DNA from: JAFMJV01 sp963800275
GTDB lineage: Bacteria; Chloroflexota; Limnocylindria; Limnocylindrales; CSP1-4
Assembly (NCBI GenBank): GCA_963800275.1
Contig: CAWDAI010000007.1
Span: 62,001-126,000, forward strand
Reading direction: 5' to 3'
Length of the DNA: 64,000 bases
The position numbers and the translations under genes were made by a program. Positions within the stretch are counted from its first letter, which is position 1. Each line of letters starts with the position of its first letter. Shown piece by piece: positions 1 through 7,733 of this stretch. Under the pieces are notes generated by a model that worked only from the letters and a program-made list of their open reading frames with translations, did not search any database and was not told where the DNA came from.

Positions 1-1304
1 TGCACCAAACGGCAGCCGTCATCGGTCGGCTCGATCTCGTACTGGAGCCAGGCCCGGCCAGGCACTCGCATCTCGGCGCGCAGGCGCAGAAGGCGCTCGG
101 GACGGACCTCCTCCACGCGCCAGAAGTCGACGGCATCGCCGATCCGCACCCGCAGCGGATCGCGCCGGCCGAGCCGCATCCCCGGCCCGCCGACTATGCG
201 GTCGAGCAGGCCGCGAACACGCCAGAGCACCCGGCCCGTCGGCCAGCCGGCCTCGCCGCCGAGGCGCGTCACCTCCGCGTAGACACGCTCGGCTGCGGCC
301 TGCACCCGGATCCGCTGACGATCGATCAGCATGCCCTCGCGGTTCGCGTCCTGGTCGAGGTCCGGCCGCCCGGGGAGCCCGAGCGAGTCGAACCAGGTGG
401 TCTCGACGTCGTGGCGATCGCGGCGTTCGATGGCCCGACGCACGGCGGTCTCATAGTCGGAGGTGGTCACGCCGAAGGCCTCCGCAGGTCGGGGGTCGCG
501 TACAACCACCTCGTTGCGCAGGCCCTCGATGAGCGGCCGTGCGATCGAGGCTGGCACCGGCGTCACCAGGTTGCACCAGTAGGAGCTGAGCCGCGGCGTC
601 AAGACGGGCACCGGGATCATCAGCCGGCGCATGCTGCGCAGACGTGCGTAGGTCTGCATCATCTCCTCGTACGTGAGCACGTCCGGACCGCCGATCTCCA
701 CCACGCCGGCACGCTCGGGGTGCCCCACGGCTGCGCGCAGGTAGTCGAGCACGTCGCGGACCGCGATGGGCTGGCAGCGCGTTCTGACCCAGCGCGGCGT
801 GATCATCACCGGCAGGTGCTCCACGAGGCTGCGCATCAGCTCGAATGAGGCTGATCCCGAGCCGATGATGATGGCCGCCCGGAACTCGGTCACGGGCACG
901 CCGTGGGAAGCCAGCTCCGCGCCGGTCTGCTGGCGGCTCGCGAGGTGTGGCGAGAGACCGCTGGCGGGATCGCCCAGTCCGCCCAGGTAGACGATGTGTC
1001 GGAGGCCGGCTTCCCGCGCCGCCACTCCGAAGGCTCGCGCGGCACGCAGGTCGCGATCCCGGAAGTCACCGTCCCCGCCGGCCATCGAGTGGGCCAGGTA
1101 GTAGGCCGTATCGACGCCATCGAGCGCCTGCGGCAGGGTCGAGGGGTCCAACAGATCGACGCGCACCACGTCCGCTCCGGGGAACCGCTCCTTCAACCCG
1201 CGCGGGTCGCGACTGGCCAGGCGCAGCTGGTGACCGTCCGCGGCGAGCAGTGCCACCAGCCGGCCGCCGACGTAGCCGCTGGCCCCGACGATGAGGATAC
1301 GCAT
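1..1304 (-). CDS. SDR/NmrA-like oxidoreductase with C-terminal DUF2867-type domain (3' end outside window)
   Basis: This gene runs off the left edge; 434 codons are visible and no stop is reached. Residues 1-12 (MRILIVGASGYV) form a dinucleotide-binding GxSGYxG loop, and a 'YYLAHSM' stretch near residue 90 is typical of the YbjT/NmrA-like SDRs that lack the classical YxxxK centre. From about residue 320 the sequence changes to a START/SRPBCC-like region typical of the DUF2867 extension. The ATG at 1304 is preceded by AGGAGG about 10 nt upstream. It is the last gene of the leftward run behind cfa, only 14 nt after the cfa stop. A role in quinone or lipid redox chemistry is inference. Confidence 0.8.
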   Translation of the reverse strand, partial: MRILIVGASGYVGGRLVALLAADGHQLRLASRDPRGLKERFPGADVVRVDLLDPSTLPQALDGVDTAYYLAHSMAGGDGDFRDRDLRAARAFGVAAREAGLRHIVYLGGLGDPASGLSPHLASRQQTGAELASHGVPVTEFRAAIIIGSGSASFELMRSLVEHLPVMITPRWVRTRCQPIAVRDVLDYLRAAVGHPERAGVVEIGGPDVLTYEEMMQTYARLRSMRRLMIPVPVLTPRLSSYWCNLVTPVPASIARPLIEGLRNEVVVRDPRPAEAFGVTTSDYETAVRRAIERRDRHDVETTWFDSLGLPGRPDLDQDANREGMLIDRQRIRVQAAAERVYAEVTRLGGEAGWPTGRVLWRVRGLLDRIVGGPGMRLGRRDPLRVRIGDAVDFWRVEEVRPERLLRLRAEMRVPGRAWLQYEIEPTDDGCRLV

Positions 1305-1318
1305 GCGCTCGCTGCCTC

Positions 1319-2560
1319 CTAGGCTCGGCCGCGGCTCTTCTCGAAGCCGATCTGCAGGTCCTGCGTCAGACCGGTGCGGAAGCCCGCCTCGCTGATCGAC
1401 AGGTAGTAGTCCCAGGTGCGGATGAAGCGGTCGTCGAAGCCCAGCGCCCGAACCTCGTCCTCGCGCTCGAAGAACCGCTCCCGCCAGGTCCGCAGCGTGC
1501 GAGCGTACGAGTCACGGATGTCGCGCACCTCGGTCAGCAGTAGGTCCGTGCCCTCCAGCGAGGACTCGATGGCGGCCAGCGACGGCAGGACGCCTCCGGG
1601 GAAGATGTAGCGCTGGATCCAGTTCGCGCCCCGCAGCTGGGCCTCGTAGGCGTCGTGGGGGAACGTGATGACCTGGATCGCGGCCCGTGCACCCGGCTTG
1701 AGCGCGCGAGACAAGGCGGCGAAGTAGGCCCCGTAGTACTCGGCGCCGACCGCCTCGAGCATCTCGATGGAGACGACCGCGTCGTATTCGCCCTGGAGGT
1801 CGCGATAGTCGCGCAGCTCGACCGTCACGCGGTCGGCCAGGCCGGCTTCGGCGACGCGCTCGCGAGCGAGGTCGTACTGGGCCTGCGAGATGGTCACGGT
1901 CGTCACGCGGGCTCCAAGCTCGCCCGCGAGGTATATGGCCATCCCGCCCCAGCCGGTGCCGATCTCCAGCACGTCCATGCCCGGCTCCACACCGGCCCGC
2001 GAGGCGATCGCCCGGTACTTGGCGCGCTGCGCATCCGACAGCGACTGGTCAGCCGACTCGAAGAGGGCCGATGAGTAGGTCATCGTCTCGTCCAGCCAGA
2101 GTCGGTAGAAGTCGTTGCCCAGATCGTAGTGGGCGGTGATGTTCCGACGCGAGCCGGACTTCGTGTTGCGCTTGCGCCGATGCGCCACGGTCCGTGCCAC
2201 CTTCGCCGGTGCCCGCCACCAGCCCTGCGAGAGCCCGAGGGCGCTGCGGTTGGCGACCGCCAGCGAGATGAGACCGACGAGGTCCGGGCTGGACCAGAGC
2301 CCGTCCACGTAGGCCCCGCCGCCACCGACCTCGCCGCCGAGGAGGATCCGCCTCAGCGCCTCTGTGTCATGGATGTGCATCTCGCCCCGCAGCTCCGAGG
2401 TGCCATCTCCGAAAGATCGGGACGAGCCGTCGGGCAGCGTGACCGTGAGGCAGCCGACCGAGATCCGGGAGGCGGCCAGGAGCGAGATGCGGACCGCGAG
2501 CCGCGTCAGCAGCGGGTCGACCGGCGCCGCCAACCGCGCGCGCAGGTGAGTCGTGGTCAT
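1319..2560 (-). CDS. cfa: Cyclopropane-fatty-acyl-phospholipid synthase family methyltransferase
   Basis: A 413-residue member of the CFA/mycolic-acid cyclopropane synthase family, which transfers a methylene from S-adenosylmethionine to unsaturated acyl chains of membrane phospholipids. Visible motifs are HYDLGNDFY at about 144-152 and the SAM-binding VLEIGTGWG at about 197-205; the length matches the family. An upstream in-frame ATG at 2605 exists, but the ATG at 2560 is chosen because it forms a TGATG junction with the stop of the DUF1365 gene. The trio FAD oxidoreductase-DUF1365-cfa is a widespread operon. In several bacteria it is linked to light-responsive B12-dependent MerR regulators, which fits the operator-like repeats upstream. 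Confidence 0.9.
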   Translation of the reverse strand: MTTTHLRARLAAPVDPLLTRLAVRISLLAASRISVGCLTVTLPDGSSRSFGDGTSELRGEMHIHDTEALRRILLGGEVGGGGAYVDGLWSSPDLVGLISLAVANRSALGLSQGWWRAPAKVARTVAHRRKRNTKSGSRRNITAHYDLGNDFYRLWLDETMTYSSALFESADQSLSDAQRAKYRAIASRAGVEPGMDVLEIGTGWGGMAIYLAGELGARVTTVTISQAQYDLARERVAEAGLADRVTVELRDYRDLQGEYDAVVSIEMLEAVGAEYYGAYFAALSRALKPGARAAIQVITFPHDAYEAQLRGANWIQRYIFPGGVLPSLAAIESSLEGTDLLLTEVRDIRDSYARTLRTWRERFFEREDEVRALGFDDRFIRTWDYYLSISEAGFRTGLTQDLQIGFEKSRGRA

Positions 2561-3297
2561 CAGGCGACCTCCGAGTGGCGGTGGAAGGTGAAACCTCGGC
2601 GCCACATGCGCCAGGCGTGGAGGTGGATGGCCACGATGGTCTTCTGCGTGGCCAGGGGGATCCGAAGCAGCGCCCGCAAGAGGCTGCGATCGGTCAGCCG
2701 TCGGCGTTGGGCCACCAGCGTCGCCACCAGCAGCGGCTGGCCGTGCTCGGTCTCGGTGATGGCGATGCGGATGCTGCCGGGGTCATCCTGCACGCGCACC
2801 GTGTAGCTCGCATCCATGTCGATGAAGGGGCTGACGTAGAAGTCCTTGTCCATGCCCTCGACCCAGGCCTTGCCCTCTCGCCGCGGGCGCAGCGTGTACA
2901 GGCGCCGCTCGTTGTGCGTGTTGTGGACCTCCACGACCACGACCTGCAACGTGCCCGCGGTGTCGCGGCAGAGATAGAAGCTGGCCGGGTTGAACTGGTA
3001 GCCCAGGACCCGGGGCGTGGCGATGAAGGTGATCCTCCAGCCGTCGGGCGTGAAACCACCTGCGCGCAGGTGCTCGTGGACGGACGCCCGCAGGTCCACC
3101 GCCGACGGTGACCATTGGTCACGGTCCCAGAACGCGAGCACGTTGCGGCGATTGCGGCTGAGTAACCGCAGGGAGGAGAAGACAGCCTCGACCTCGTCCA
3201 GGTCGAGCGCGAGGTAGAACACGTCGTGCTCGAGCTCATACGACATGGGCTGCATGCGCCGATGACGGACCTTGCCCGTAAGCAGGTGCGACCTCAC
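2560..3297 (-). CDS. DUF1365 family protein
   Basis: A 245-residue DUF1365 protein of unknown enzymology, almost always found between a COG2907 FAD oxidoreductase and a cfa-type gene. The N-terminus (TGKVRHRRMQP) is the family's usual opening, followed by an FYLALDLDE segment. The GTG start at 3297 overlaps the stop of the upstream gene by 4 nt (GTGA); a longer reading to 3411 would run far into that gene and is rejected. The stop overlaps the cfa ATG, so the three genes are translationally coupled. A role in fatty-acid or membrane-lipid modification is inferred from this conserved neighbourhood only. Confidence 0.85.
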   Translation of the reverse strand: MRSHLLTGKVRHRRMQPMSYELEHDVFYLALDLDEVEAVFSSLRLLSRNRRNVLAFWDRDQWSPSAVDLRASVHEHLRAGGFTPDGWRITFIATPRVLGYQFNPASFYLCRDTAGTLQVVVVEVHNTHNERRLYTLRPRREGKAWVEGMDKDFYVSPFIDMDASYTVRVQDDPGSIRIAITETEHGQPLLVATLVAQRRRLTDRSLLRALLRIPLATQKTIVAIHLHAWRMWRRGFTFHRHSEVA

Positions 3298-4619
3298 GCT
3301 GCTGCTCCTGCCAGTGCGGGCTCGCGCGTCTCGGCCAGGGGGTCGGTCAAGTGGCGCGGCCTGATCCCGGCACCACGCAGAAGCTCGGCCGCGTCCAGGC
3401 CGGAGCGGCACCCGTCCTCGTGGAAGCCGTAGCCCAGGTGGGCACCCGCGTAGAACGTGCGTCGGTGGCCCTGGATCGCTTCCACCAGCCGCTGCCCGTC
3501 GAGCGTGCTGAAGGTGTACTTGGGGTGGGACATCTCGCGCGAGACGATGATCTGCGCCGGGTCGATCCGGTCACCCGGGTTGACCGAGGCGATGTATTGC
3601 GTGTCCGTCCGTAGCCGCTGGAGGCTATTCATCCAGTAGCTCATCGTCAATCGGTCCGCCGGCCGTGCGCAGTCGGGCGTATCCACGTTCCACGATCCTC
3701 GCGCCCGGCGTTGTCGCGGCAGGATCGACCCGTCCGTATGCAGCACGACCTCATTGGTCGTGTACTCGAAGTGGCCCAGCGCGTCCCGCTCGAACTCGTC
3801 CGCATCCTCGAGGAGGCGGAGCGTGACATCAGCGTGGGTCGCCATGACCACTGCGTCGAAGCGTTCGGTGAGGCCGGAGCCCGTGGTCACCGTCACACCG
3901 TCAAGGTCGCGCCGAACGTCGATGACCGGATCCCCGGCAGTGAGTGCGTCAGCGGGCAGGCGGTCCATGATCCGCTCTACGTAGGTCATCGATCCGCCGA
4001 CCACCGTACGCCACGGCTTGCCCTTGCCGAAACCGATGAGTCCGTGATTGTCCAGGAAGCGCAGCAGGTAGTCGGCCGGGAAGTCCATGATCTCGCCCGC
4101 AGCGGTCGACCACACCGCCGACACGACCGGGACCAGGAAGTGGTCGCGGAAGGCGGGGCCGTAGCGCTCCGCATCCATGAACTCGCCAAGCGTCTGCCGT
4201 GTCCAGGTGTCGGCGTCGAGGCGCCCGCGCGCAACCTTGTAGAAGCGTTGGATGTCCCACAGCATACGCCAGTGGGCGGGCCGGCCGACCGCGCCAGGCT
4301 GCGCGAACATGCTCGCGGGCGCCCGCGAGCCGAACTCCAGATCGCACGACCCGCAGCGATGCCCGAATGACATCTCGGTCGGCTGCGTCTCGATCTCCAA
4401 CTCCGCGAAGAGCCGCGTGAGGTTGGGGTAGGTGGGCTCGTTGTAGACGATGAAGCCGGTGTCGACTGGCAGGGGACCGTCCGGCGTCGCCACTGCCACC
4501 GTCTTGACGTGACCGCCCGGTCGCTCGTCACGCTCGAACAGCCGGACTCGATGGTCCGGATACAGCGCGTATGCTGCGCTCAAGCCGCTGATGCCTGAGC
4601 CGATGATGGCGATGTCCAT
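3294..4619 (-). CDS. FAD-dependent amine-oxidase-like oxidoreductase (COG2907 type)
   Basis: A 441-residue flavoprotein with the dinucleotide-binding loop GSGISGLSAAY at residues 7-17 and a second GG motif (ERDERPGGH) at about 29-37, as in amine oxidase/phytoene-desaturase-like proteins. It opens the leftward operon with DUF1365 and cfa and overlaps the DUF1365 start by 4 nt. The substrate is not known; acyl-lipid desaturation or oxidation is the usual suggestion for this neighbourhood. The gene faces an SRPBCC/SDR pair across a 106-bp intergenic region carrying three phased TACA repeats. No strong Shine-Dalgarno was seen at the ATG at 4619. Confidence 0.85.
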   Translation of the reverse strand: MDIAIIGSGISGLSAAYALYPDHRVRLFERDERPGGHVKTVAVATPDGPLPVDTGFIVYNEPTYPNLTRLFAELEIETQPTEMSFGHRCGSCDLEFGSRAPASMFAQPGAVGRPAHWRMLWDIQRFYKVARGRLDADTWTRQTLGEFMDAERYGPAFRDHFLVPVVSAVWSTAAGEIMDFPADYLLRFLDNHGLIGFGKGKPWRTVVGGSMTYVERIMDRLPADALTAGDPVIDVRRDLDGVTVTTGSGLTERFDAVVMATHADVTLRLLEDADEFERDALGHFEYTTNEVVLHTDGSILPRQRRARGSWNVDTPDCARPADRLTMSYWMNSLQRLRTDTQYIASVNPGDRIDPAQIIVSREMSHPKYTFSTLDGQRLVEAIQGHRRTFYAGAHLGYGFHEDGCRSGLDAAELLRGAGIRPRHLTDPLAETREPALAGAAA

Positions 4620-4670
4620 GCTGTCCTTTGCCCCCTCGATCGGTCGCCGACGCTTTCAGAAGTCAGCCTC

Positions 4671-4703
4671 TACAAACATAGTACAATCTCTATACACAAA
4701 CCG
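4671..4703. promoter_or_regulatory. Three 11-bp TACA direct repeats; candidate CarH/LitR-type operator
   Basis: Within the divergent intergenic region TACA occurs at 4671, 4682 and 4693, exactly 11 bp apart: tacaaacatag, tacaatctcta, tacacaaaccg. Head-to-tail 11-bp repeats with an ACA core are the arrangement described for B12-dependent CarH/LitR photoreceptor repressors, and the flanking genes are of the type these proteins control. The block also contains -10-like TACAAT (4682-4687) and TATACA (4691-4696) on the + strand. Repeats and spacing are seen; the regulator identity is inferred, and no MerR gene lies in this window. Confidence 0.55.
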
Positions 4704-4725
4704 CAAGCGCCGACGGGAGACCCGC

Positions 4726-5169
4726 ATGACCAGACTGCAGCGATCGATCGAAACGCCACTCGCCCGCGAGGCGGCGTTCACCTATGTCGCCGATTGGAGC
4801 CGGCAGGCCGAGTGGGACCCGAACACCGTGTCCTCGCAGCAGATCGGTGATGGGGCACCCGCGGTCGGGGCTCGCTACTCCCTGGAGGTCAAGCTGGGCC
4901 CGCGCTCGGTGCCCATGGAGTACCGCATCACGGAGCTCGATCCGCCCTCCCGCGTGGTCTTGGTCGGCGAAGGCAGCAGCATCTGGACCGAGGACACCAT
5001 CACCTTCAGCGACTCGGACAACGGGACACGTGTGGACTATGTCGCTGACATCCGGCTGCGGGGACTGCTCGGTATCGCGCAGCCGCTCCTGGGCCGCGCT
5101 TTCGATGGCATCGCCGAGGGCGCCGTGGTCGGCTTGAAGCGAGAGCTCGACGCACAGGCGGGAAGCTAG
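4726..5169 (+). CDS. SRPBCC (START-like) family protein
   Basis: A 147-residue protein of the polyketide cyclase/START-like SRPBCC fold. Its N-terminus (SIETPLAREAAFTYVADW) and the following WDPNT are the usual first strand and helix of stress-associated SRPBCC proteins that bind hydrophobic ligands. The ATG at 4726 is preceded by GGGAGA 5 nt upstream; a longer reading from 4591 would overlap the opposing flavoprotein gene and the operator region. It is followed after 3 nt by an SDR gene, so the two are co-transcribed. The ligand is unknown; the lipid-linked neighbourhood suggests a hydrophobic one. Confidence 0.85.
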   Translation: MTRLQRSIETPLAREAAFTYVADWSRQAEWDPNTVSSQQIGDGAPAVGARYSLEVKLGPRSVPMEYRITELDPPSRVVLVGEGSSIWTEDTITFSDSDNGTRVDYVADIRLRGLLGIAQPLLGRAFDGIAEGAVVGLKRELDAQAGS

Positions 5170-5172
5170 ACC

Positions 5173-6138
5173 GTGGTCATCCGCACGTTCATCGATACGG
5201 CCCTCGAGATCAGTGTCGTAGGCAGCTTCGGTCGCACCGGCTATGCCACACGGAGACGTCTCTTCGGCTGGTCCCAGCCTGGCCCCGACGCGCTGCGCGA
5301 AAAGACTGCCCTGGTGACCGGTCCGACCTCCGGCCTGGGCCGGGCCGCGGCCGTCTCGCTGGCCACGGCCGGTGCACGGGTCATCCTCGTCAGCCGCAGC
5401 GAGGACCGATTGCAGCAGGTTCGCGAGGAGCTCATGGCCATCACCGGTGGGGACCGCTTCCCCATCGTGGTCGCGGACATGTCGACCCTTGCGAGCGTGC
5501 GCGAAGCCGTGGCGACGATCATCGCGCAGGAGGACCGGCTGGACGTGCTCGTGGATAACGCGGGCGCCATCATGGACGAGCGCCACGAGACCGAGGATGG
5601 CCTGGAGGCCGCCTTCGCGACCATGGTCGCCGGGCCGTTCGTGCTCATCGAGGGTCTGCTCCCGCTGCTGGAAGCCAGTGGCGACGGGCAGGTCATCAGC
5701 GTCGTCTCGGGCGGCATGTACCTCCAGCCGGTGCCGCTCGACGACCTCCAGTTCGAACGCGGCGCCTACGACGGGGTTCGCGCGTATGCCCGCGCCAAGC
5801 GCGCCTCCATGGCGCTGATCCGTGAGTGGTCGCGCCGCTACCGTGGCCGCGTCCGCTTCGACGCCATGCATCCTGGCTGGGCCGACACGCCCGGGCTGGC
5901 CCATGCCCTCCCGGGCTTCTACGAGGTCATGCGCCCCTTGCTGCGAACGCCTGCCGAGGGCGCAGACACGATCACCTGGCTGGCGACAGCGCGCGACCCG
6001 GGACGCGACGACGGTCGACTCTGGCTCGACCGGCGACCGCGTCCCTTCGACCGCATCCCCTCCACGCGCCTGAGTGCAGCCCAGCGGCGCGAGCTGTGGG
6101 ACCGGGTCGTCCGACTCACCGCCAGCGACCGCTCCTAG
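5173..6138 (+). CDS. Short-chain dehydrogenase/reductase, DHRS12-like
   Basis: A 321-residue classical SDR. The cofactor loop TGPTSGLG is at 49-56, NAG at 129-131, the catalytic Ser at about 179 (VVSGG) and YARAK at 205-209, so all core residues are present. The roughly 45-residue N-terminal lead (FGRTGYATRRRLFGW) resembles the DHRS12-like group, often found beside SRPBCC and CFA genes. The GTG start at 5173 follows the SRPBCC stop by 3 nt. The gene ends in a CTAG that also supplies the stop of the convergent HAD gene. The substrate is unknown; a lipid or isoprenoid carbonyl is inference. Confidence 0.87.
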   Translation: MVIRTFIDTALEISVVGSFGRTGYATRRRLFGWSQPGPDALREKTALVTGPTSGLGRAAAVSLATAGARVILVSRSEDRLQQVREELMAITGGDRFPIVVADMSTLASVREAVATIIAQEDRLDVLVDNAGAIMDERHETEDGLEAAFATMVAGPFVLIEGLLPLLEASGDGQVISVVSGGMYLQPVPLDDLQFERGAYDGVRAYARAKRASMALIREWSRRYRGRVRFDAMHPGWADTPGLAHALPGFYEVMRPLLRTPAEGADTITWLATARDPGRDDGRLWLDRRPRPFDRIPSTRLSAAQRRELWDRVVRLTASDRS

Positions 6139-6782
6139 GCCCAGGCCTTCCCGATCCGTTCCGCCAACTCGGCCAGGGAGTCGACGATGAGGTCGGCCGC
6201 CGCCGGCTCCTCGCGCGGCACGATGCCCCACGGTCCGCGACGCAGCCATACCGCGCGCATGCCGGCGGCCGAGGAGGGGACCACGTCGTTATCGATGCGA
6301 TCCCCCACATACGCGACCGCGGTCGGGTCAGCGTCGCCCAGCAGAGCCAGGGTGATGCGGAAGAATTCCGGGTCGGGCTTCATCACGCCCATCTCCTCGC
6401 TCATGGCCATGACCTCGGCCTCCACCCCGACCGCTCGGAGCTCTGGCCCTATGCGCTGCGGCTGGTTGCCGATGACCGCCACCCGGTAGCCGGACCCACG
6501 CAGGCGCTCCAGGGCCGGCAGGGCGTCGGGGAAGAGGTCCGTGGCGACGAGGTCGCCGATGCGGGCGTGTACCGCCTCGCGTCGGTCGGCCCAGTCGAGT
6601 GCCGAGAAGTAGTCCGGCAGCCGCGTGTAGCCTTCACCGCGGGCGACCATGGCACCGAAGACGGACATGAACTCCAGCTGCGAGATGCCCAACTCTTCGG
6701 CCCACATGCGCCAGAAACGTGTCTCGTCGACGAGTGTCTCGCCGATGTCGAGCACGACCCAACGCTCATGGTGTCCGCTCAC
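6135..6782 (-). CDS. HAD family hydrolase with DxGxT motif I
   Basis: A 215-residue haloacid-dehalogenase superfamily protein. Motif I reads LDIGETLVDE (nucleophile Asp12), motif II VIGNQP, motif III MGVMKPDPEFF and motif IV YVGDRIDND. In motif I the second Asp, the usual acid/base residue of HAD phosphatases, is Gly (DxGxT), as in a set of actinobacterial-type homologues. Phosphatase activity is therefore less certain than the fold. The GTG start at 6782 lies directly after the stop of the small membrane-protein gene, so the two form an operon. The stop codon lies within the CTAG shared with the convergent SDR gene. Confidence 0.8.
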   Translation of the reverse strand: MSGHHERWVVLDIGETLVDETRFWRMWAEELGISQLEFMSVFGAMVARGEGYTRLPDYFSALDWADRREAVHARIGDLVATDLFPDALPALERLRGSGYRVAVIGNQPQRIGPELRAVGVEAEVMAMSEEMGVMKPDPEFFRITLALLGDADPTAVAYVGDRIDNDVVPSSAAGMRAVWLRRGPWGIVPREEPAAADLIVDSLAELAERIGKAWA

Positions 6783-6783
6783 A

Positions 6784-7158
6784 TCACTGCTCGGAGAACC
6801 AGGCCCGGCTGCGCGGTCGGCGCAGGGCCCACACCAGCAGCACGAAGAGCGCGACGGCCACGATGGAGACGATCCAGCCTCCGGGTGCGAAGAAGAGGAT
6901 CCCCGCCAGCGGCAGCAGCAGCGAAGTCAAGCCCAGCGACAGACCGAAGGCCGCTTGCTTCTTCTGCAGCACCAGGGTCAGGGTGAAGATGAGGTAGGCC
7001 AGCAGGGCCATCCAGACGACGCCGATGAAGGAGATCGGCGCCTGCACCGCCTCGTCGATGACACGGGACATGAATAGCCCCAGCACCGACAGCACGAGCA
7101 AGGCGTAGCCCATGAACGCCAGCACGCCGGGCGGCATGGCCCTGATGACTTCCCACAT
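6784..7158 (-). CDS. Small four-helix membrane protein of unknown function
   Basis: A 124-residue protein with four hydrophobic segments (about residues 9-28, 42-63, 70-90 and 93-112) and a short basic C-terminus. No family is recognised. The ATG at 7158 is preferred over an upstream one at 7248, because the extra 30 residues are not membrane-like and would reach into the divergent transporter's leader. Translation ends one base before the GTG of the HAD gene, indicating a two-gene operon. Beyond being an integral membrane protein no role can be assigned. Confidence 0.6.
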   Translation of the reverse strand: MWEVIRAMPPGVLAFMGYALLVLSVLGLFMSRVIDEAVQAPISFIGVVWMALLAYLIFTLTLVLQKKQAAFGLSLGLTSLLLPLAGILFFAPGGWIVSIVAVALFVLLVWALRRPRSRAWFSEQ

Positions 7159-7274
7159 GGCTTCGATTGTCCCACTCACGCGCGCTACGATGGGCGCGCC
7201 GGCCCTGCGGACCGTCTCGTCGCCGATGCGACAGGTCGAACCGGACATCGTCTCCGCCCATCGGAGGGATGCCC

Positions 7275-7697
7275 ATGCTCTCGGCCGTCCTTGTCGCGGT
7301 CCTCACCGGGGTCGCCATCGCCACGCAAGCGTCCGTGCTCGGTTCGGCAGGACGGCGCATCAACCCCCTGAGTGTGTCGCTGGCACTGCAGCTGTCCGGG
7401 GTGTTGGTGGGCCTCCTCTGGCTCGCCTGGAGTCGGTCCTGGGGCGACGTGGTGGAGGTGGCGCGTGCGTGGTGGTGGATCCCGTTGGGCCTGCTGGGGC
7501 TCGTGGTCGTGGCTGCCATCGGCTACTCAGGCGCCCGTCTCGGCGCCCTTGCCACCCTGGCCCTGCTCGTCGCCGCCCAGCTGGTCACCGGTCTCGTCCT
7601 GGATGTCCGCGGCGGCTCGGTCGTGCTCGACTGGCGCCAGCCGCTCGGCATCCTCCTGGTCCTGGGCGGCACGGTGCTCATCTCTGCTCGTTCGTGA
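7275..7697 (+). CDS. Small DMT-superfamily (DUF606/YdcZ-like) membrane protein
   Basis: A 140-residue integral membrane protein with four to five hydrophobic helices, resembling the short DUF606/YdcZ members of the drug/metabolite transporter superfamily. An early GxAxATQASV segment and the final LGILLVLGGTVLIS helix are typical. GGAGGG at 7263-7268 gives a 6-nt spacing to the ATG at 7275, which decides the start; the ATG at 7269 sits directly against it. The half-size length suggests it works as a dimer, as in related four-helix transporters. The substrate is unknown. The GH13 gene follows after 36 nt and appears to have its own promoter. Confidence 0.7.
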   Translation: MLSAVLVAVLTGVAIATQASVLGSAGRRINPLSVSLALQLSGVLVGLLWLAWSRSWGDVVEVARAWWWIPLGLLGLVVVAAIGYSGARLGALATLALLVAAQLVTGLVLDVRGGSVVLDWRQPLGILLVLGGTVLISARS

Positions 7698-7720
7698 GCA
7701 CCGCTGGGACGTGCCTTCGA

Positions 7721-7726
7721 TACCCT
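7721..7726 (+). promoter_or_regulatory. -10 element TACCCT, start codon 7 nt downstream (leaderless)
   Basis: TACCCT matches TANNNT and ends 7 nt before the ATG of the GH13 gene, so transcription would begin at or next to the start codon. No Shine-Dalgarno precedes that ATG. The same arrangement recurs across the window. Confidence 0.5.
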
Positions 7727-7733
7727 TCACCTC

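Noticed and set aside
4690..6249. 519-codon open frame on the minus strand opposite the SRPBCC and SDR genes
   Set aside because: It is antisense to two genes with clear family motifs, and its composition (His/Arg/Gly/Ala-rich) is typical of a shadow frame in GC-rich DNA.
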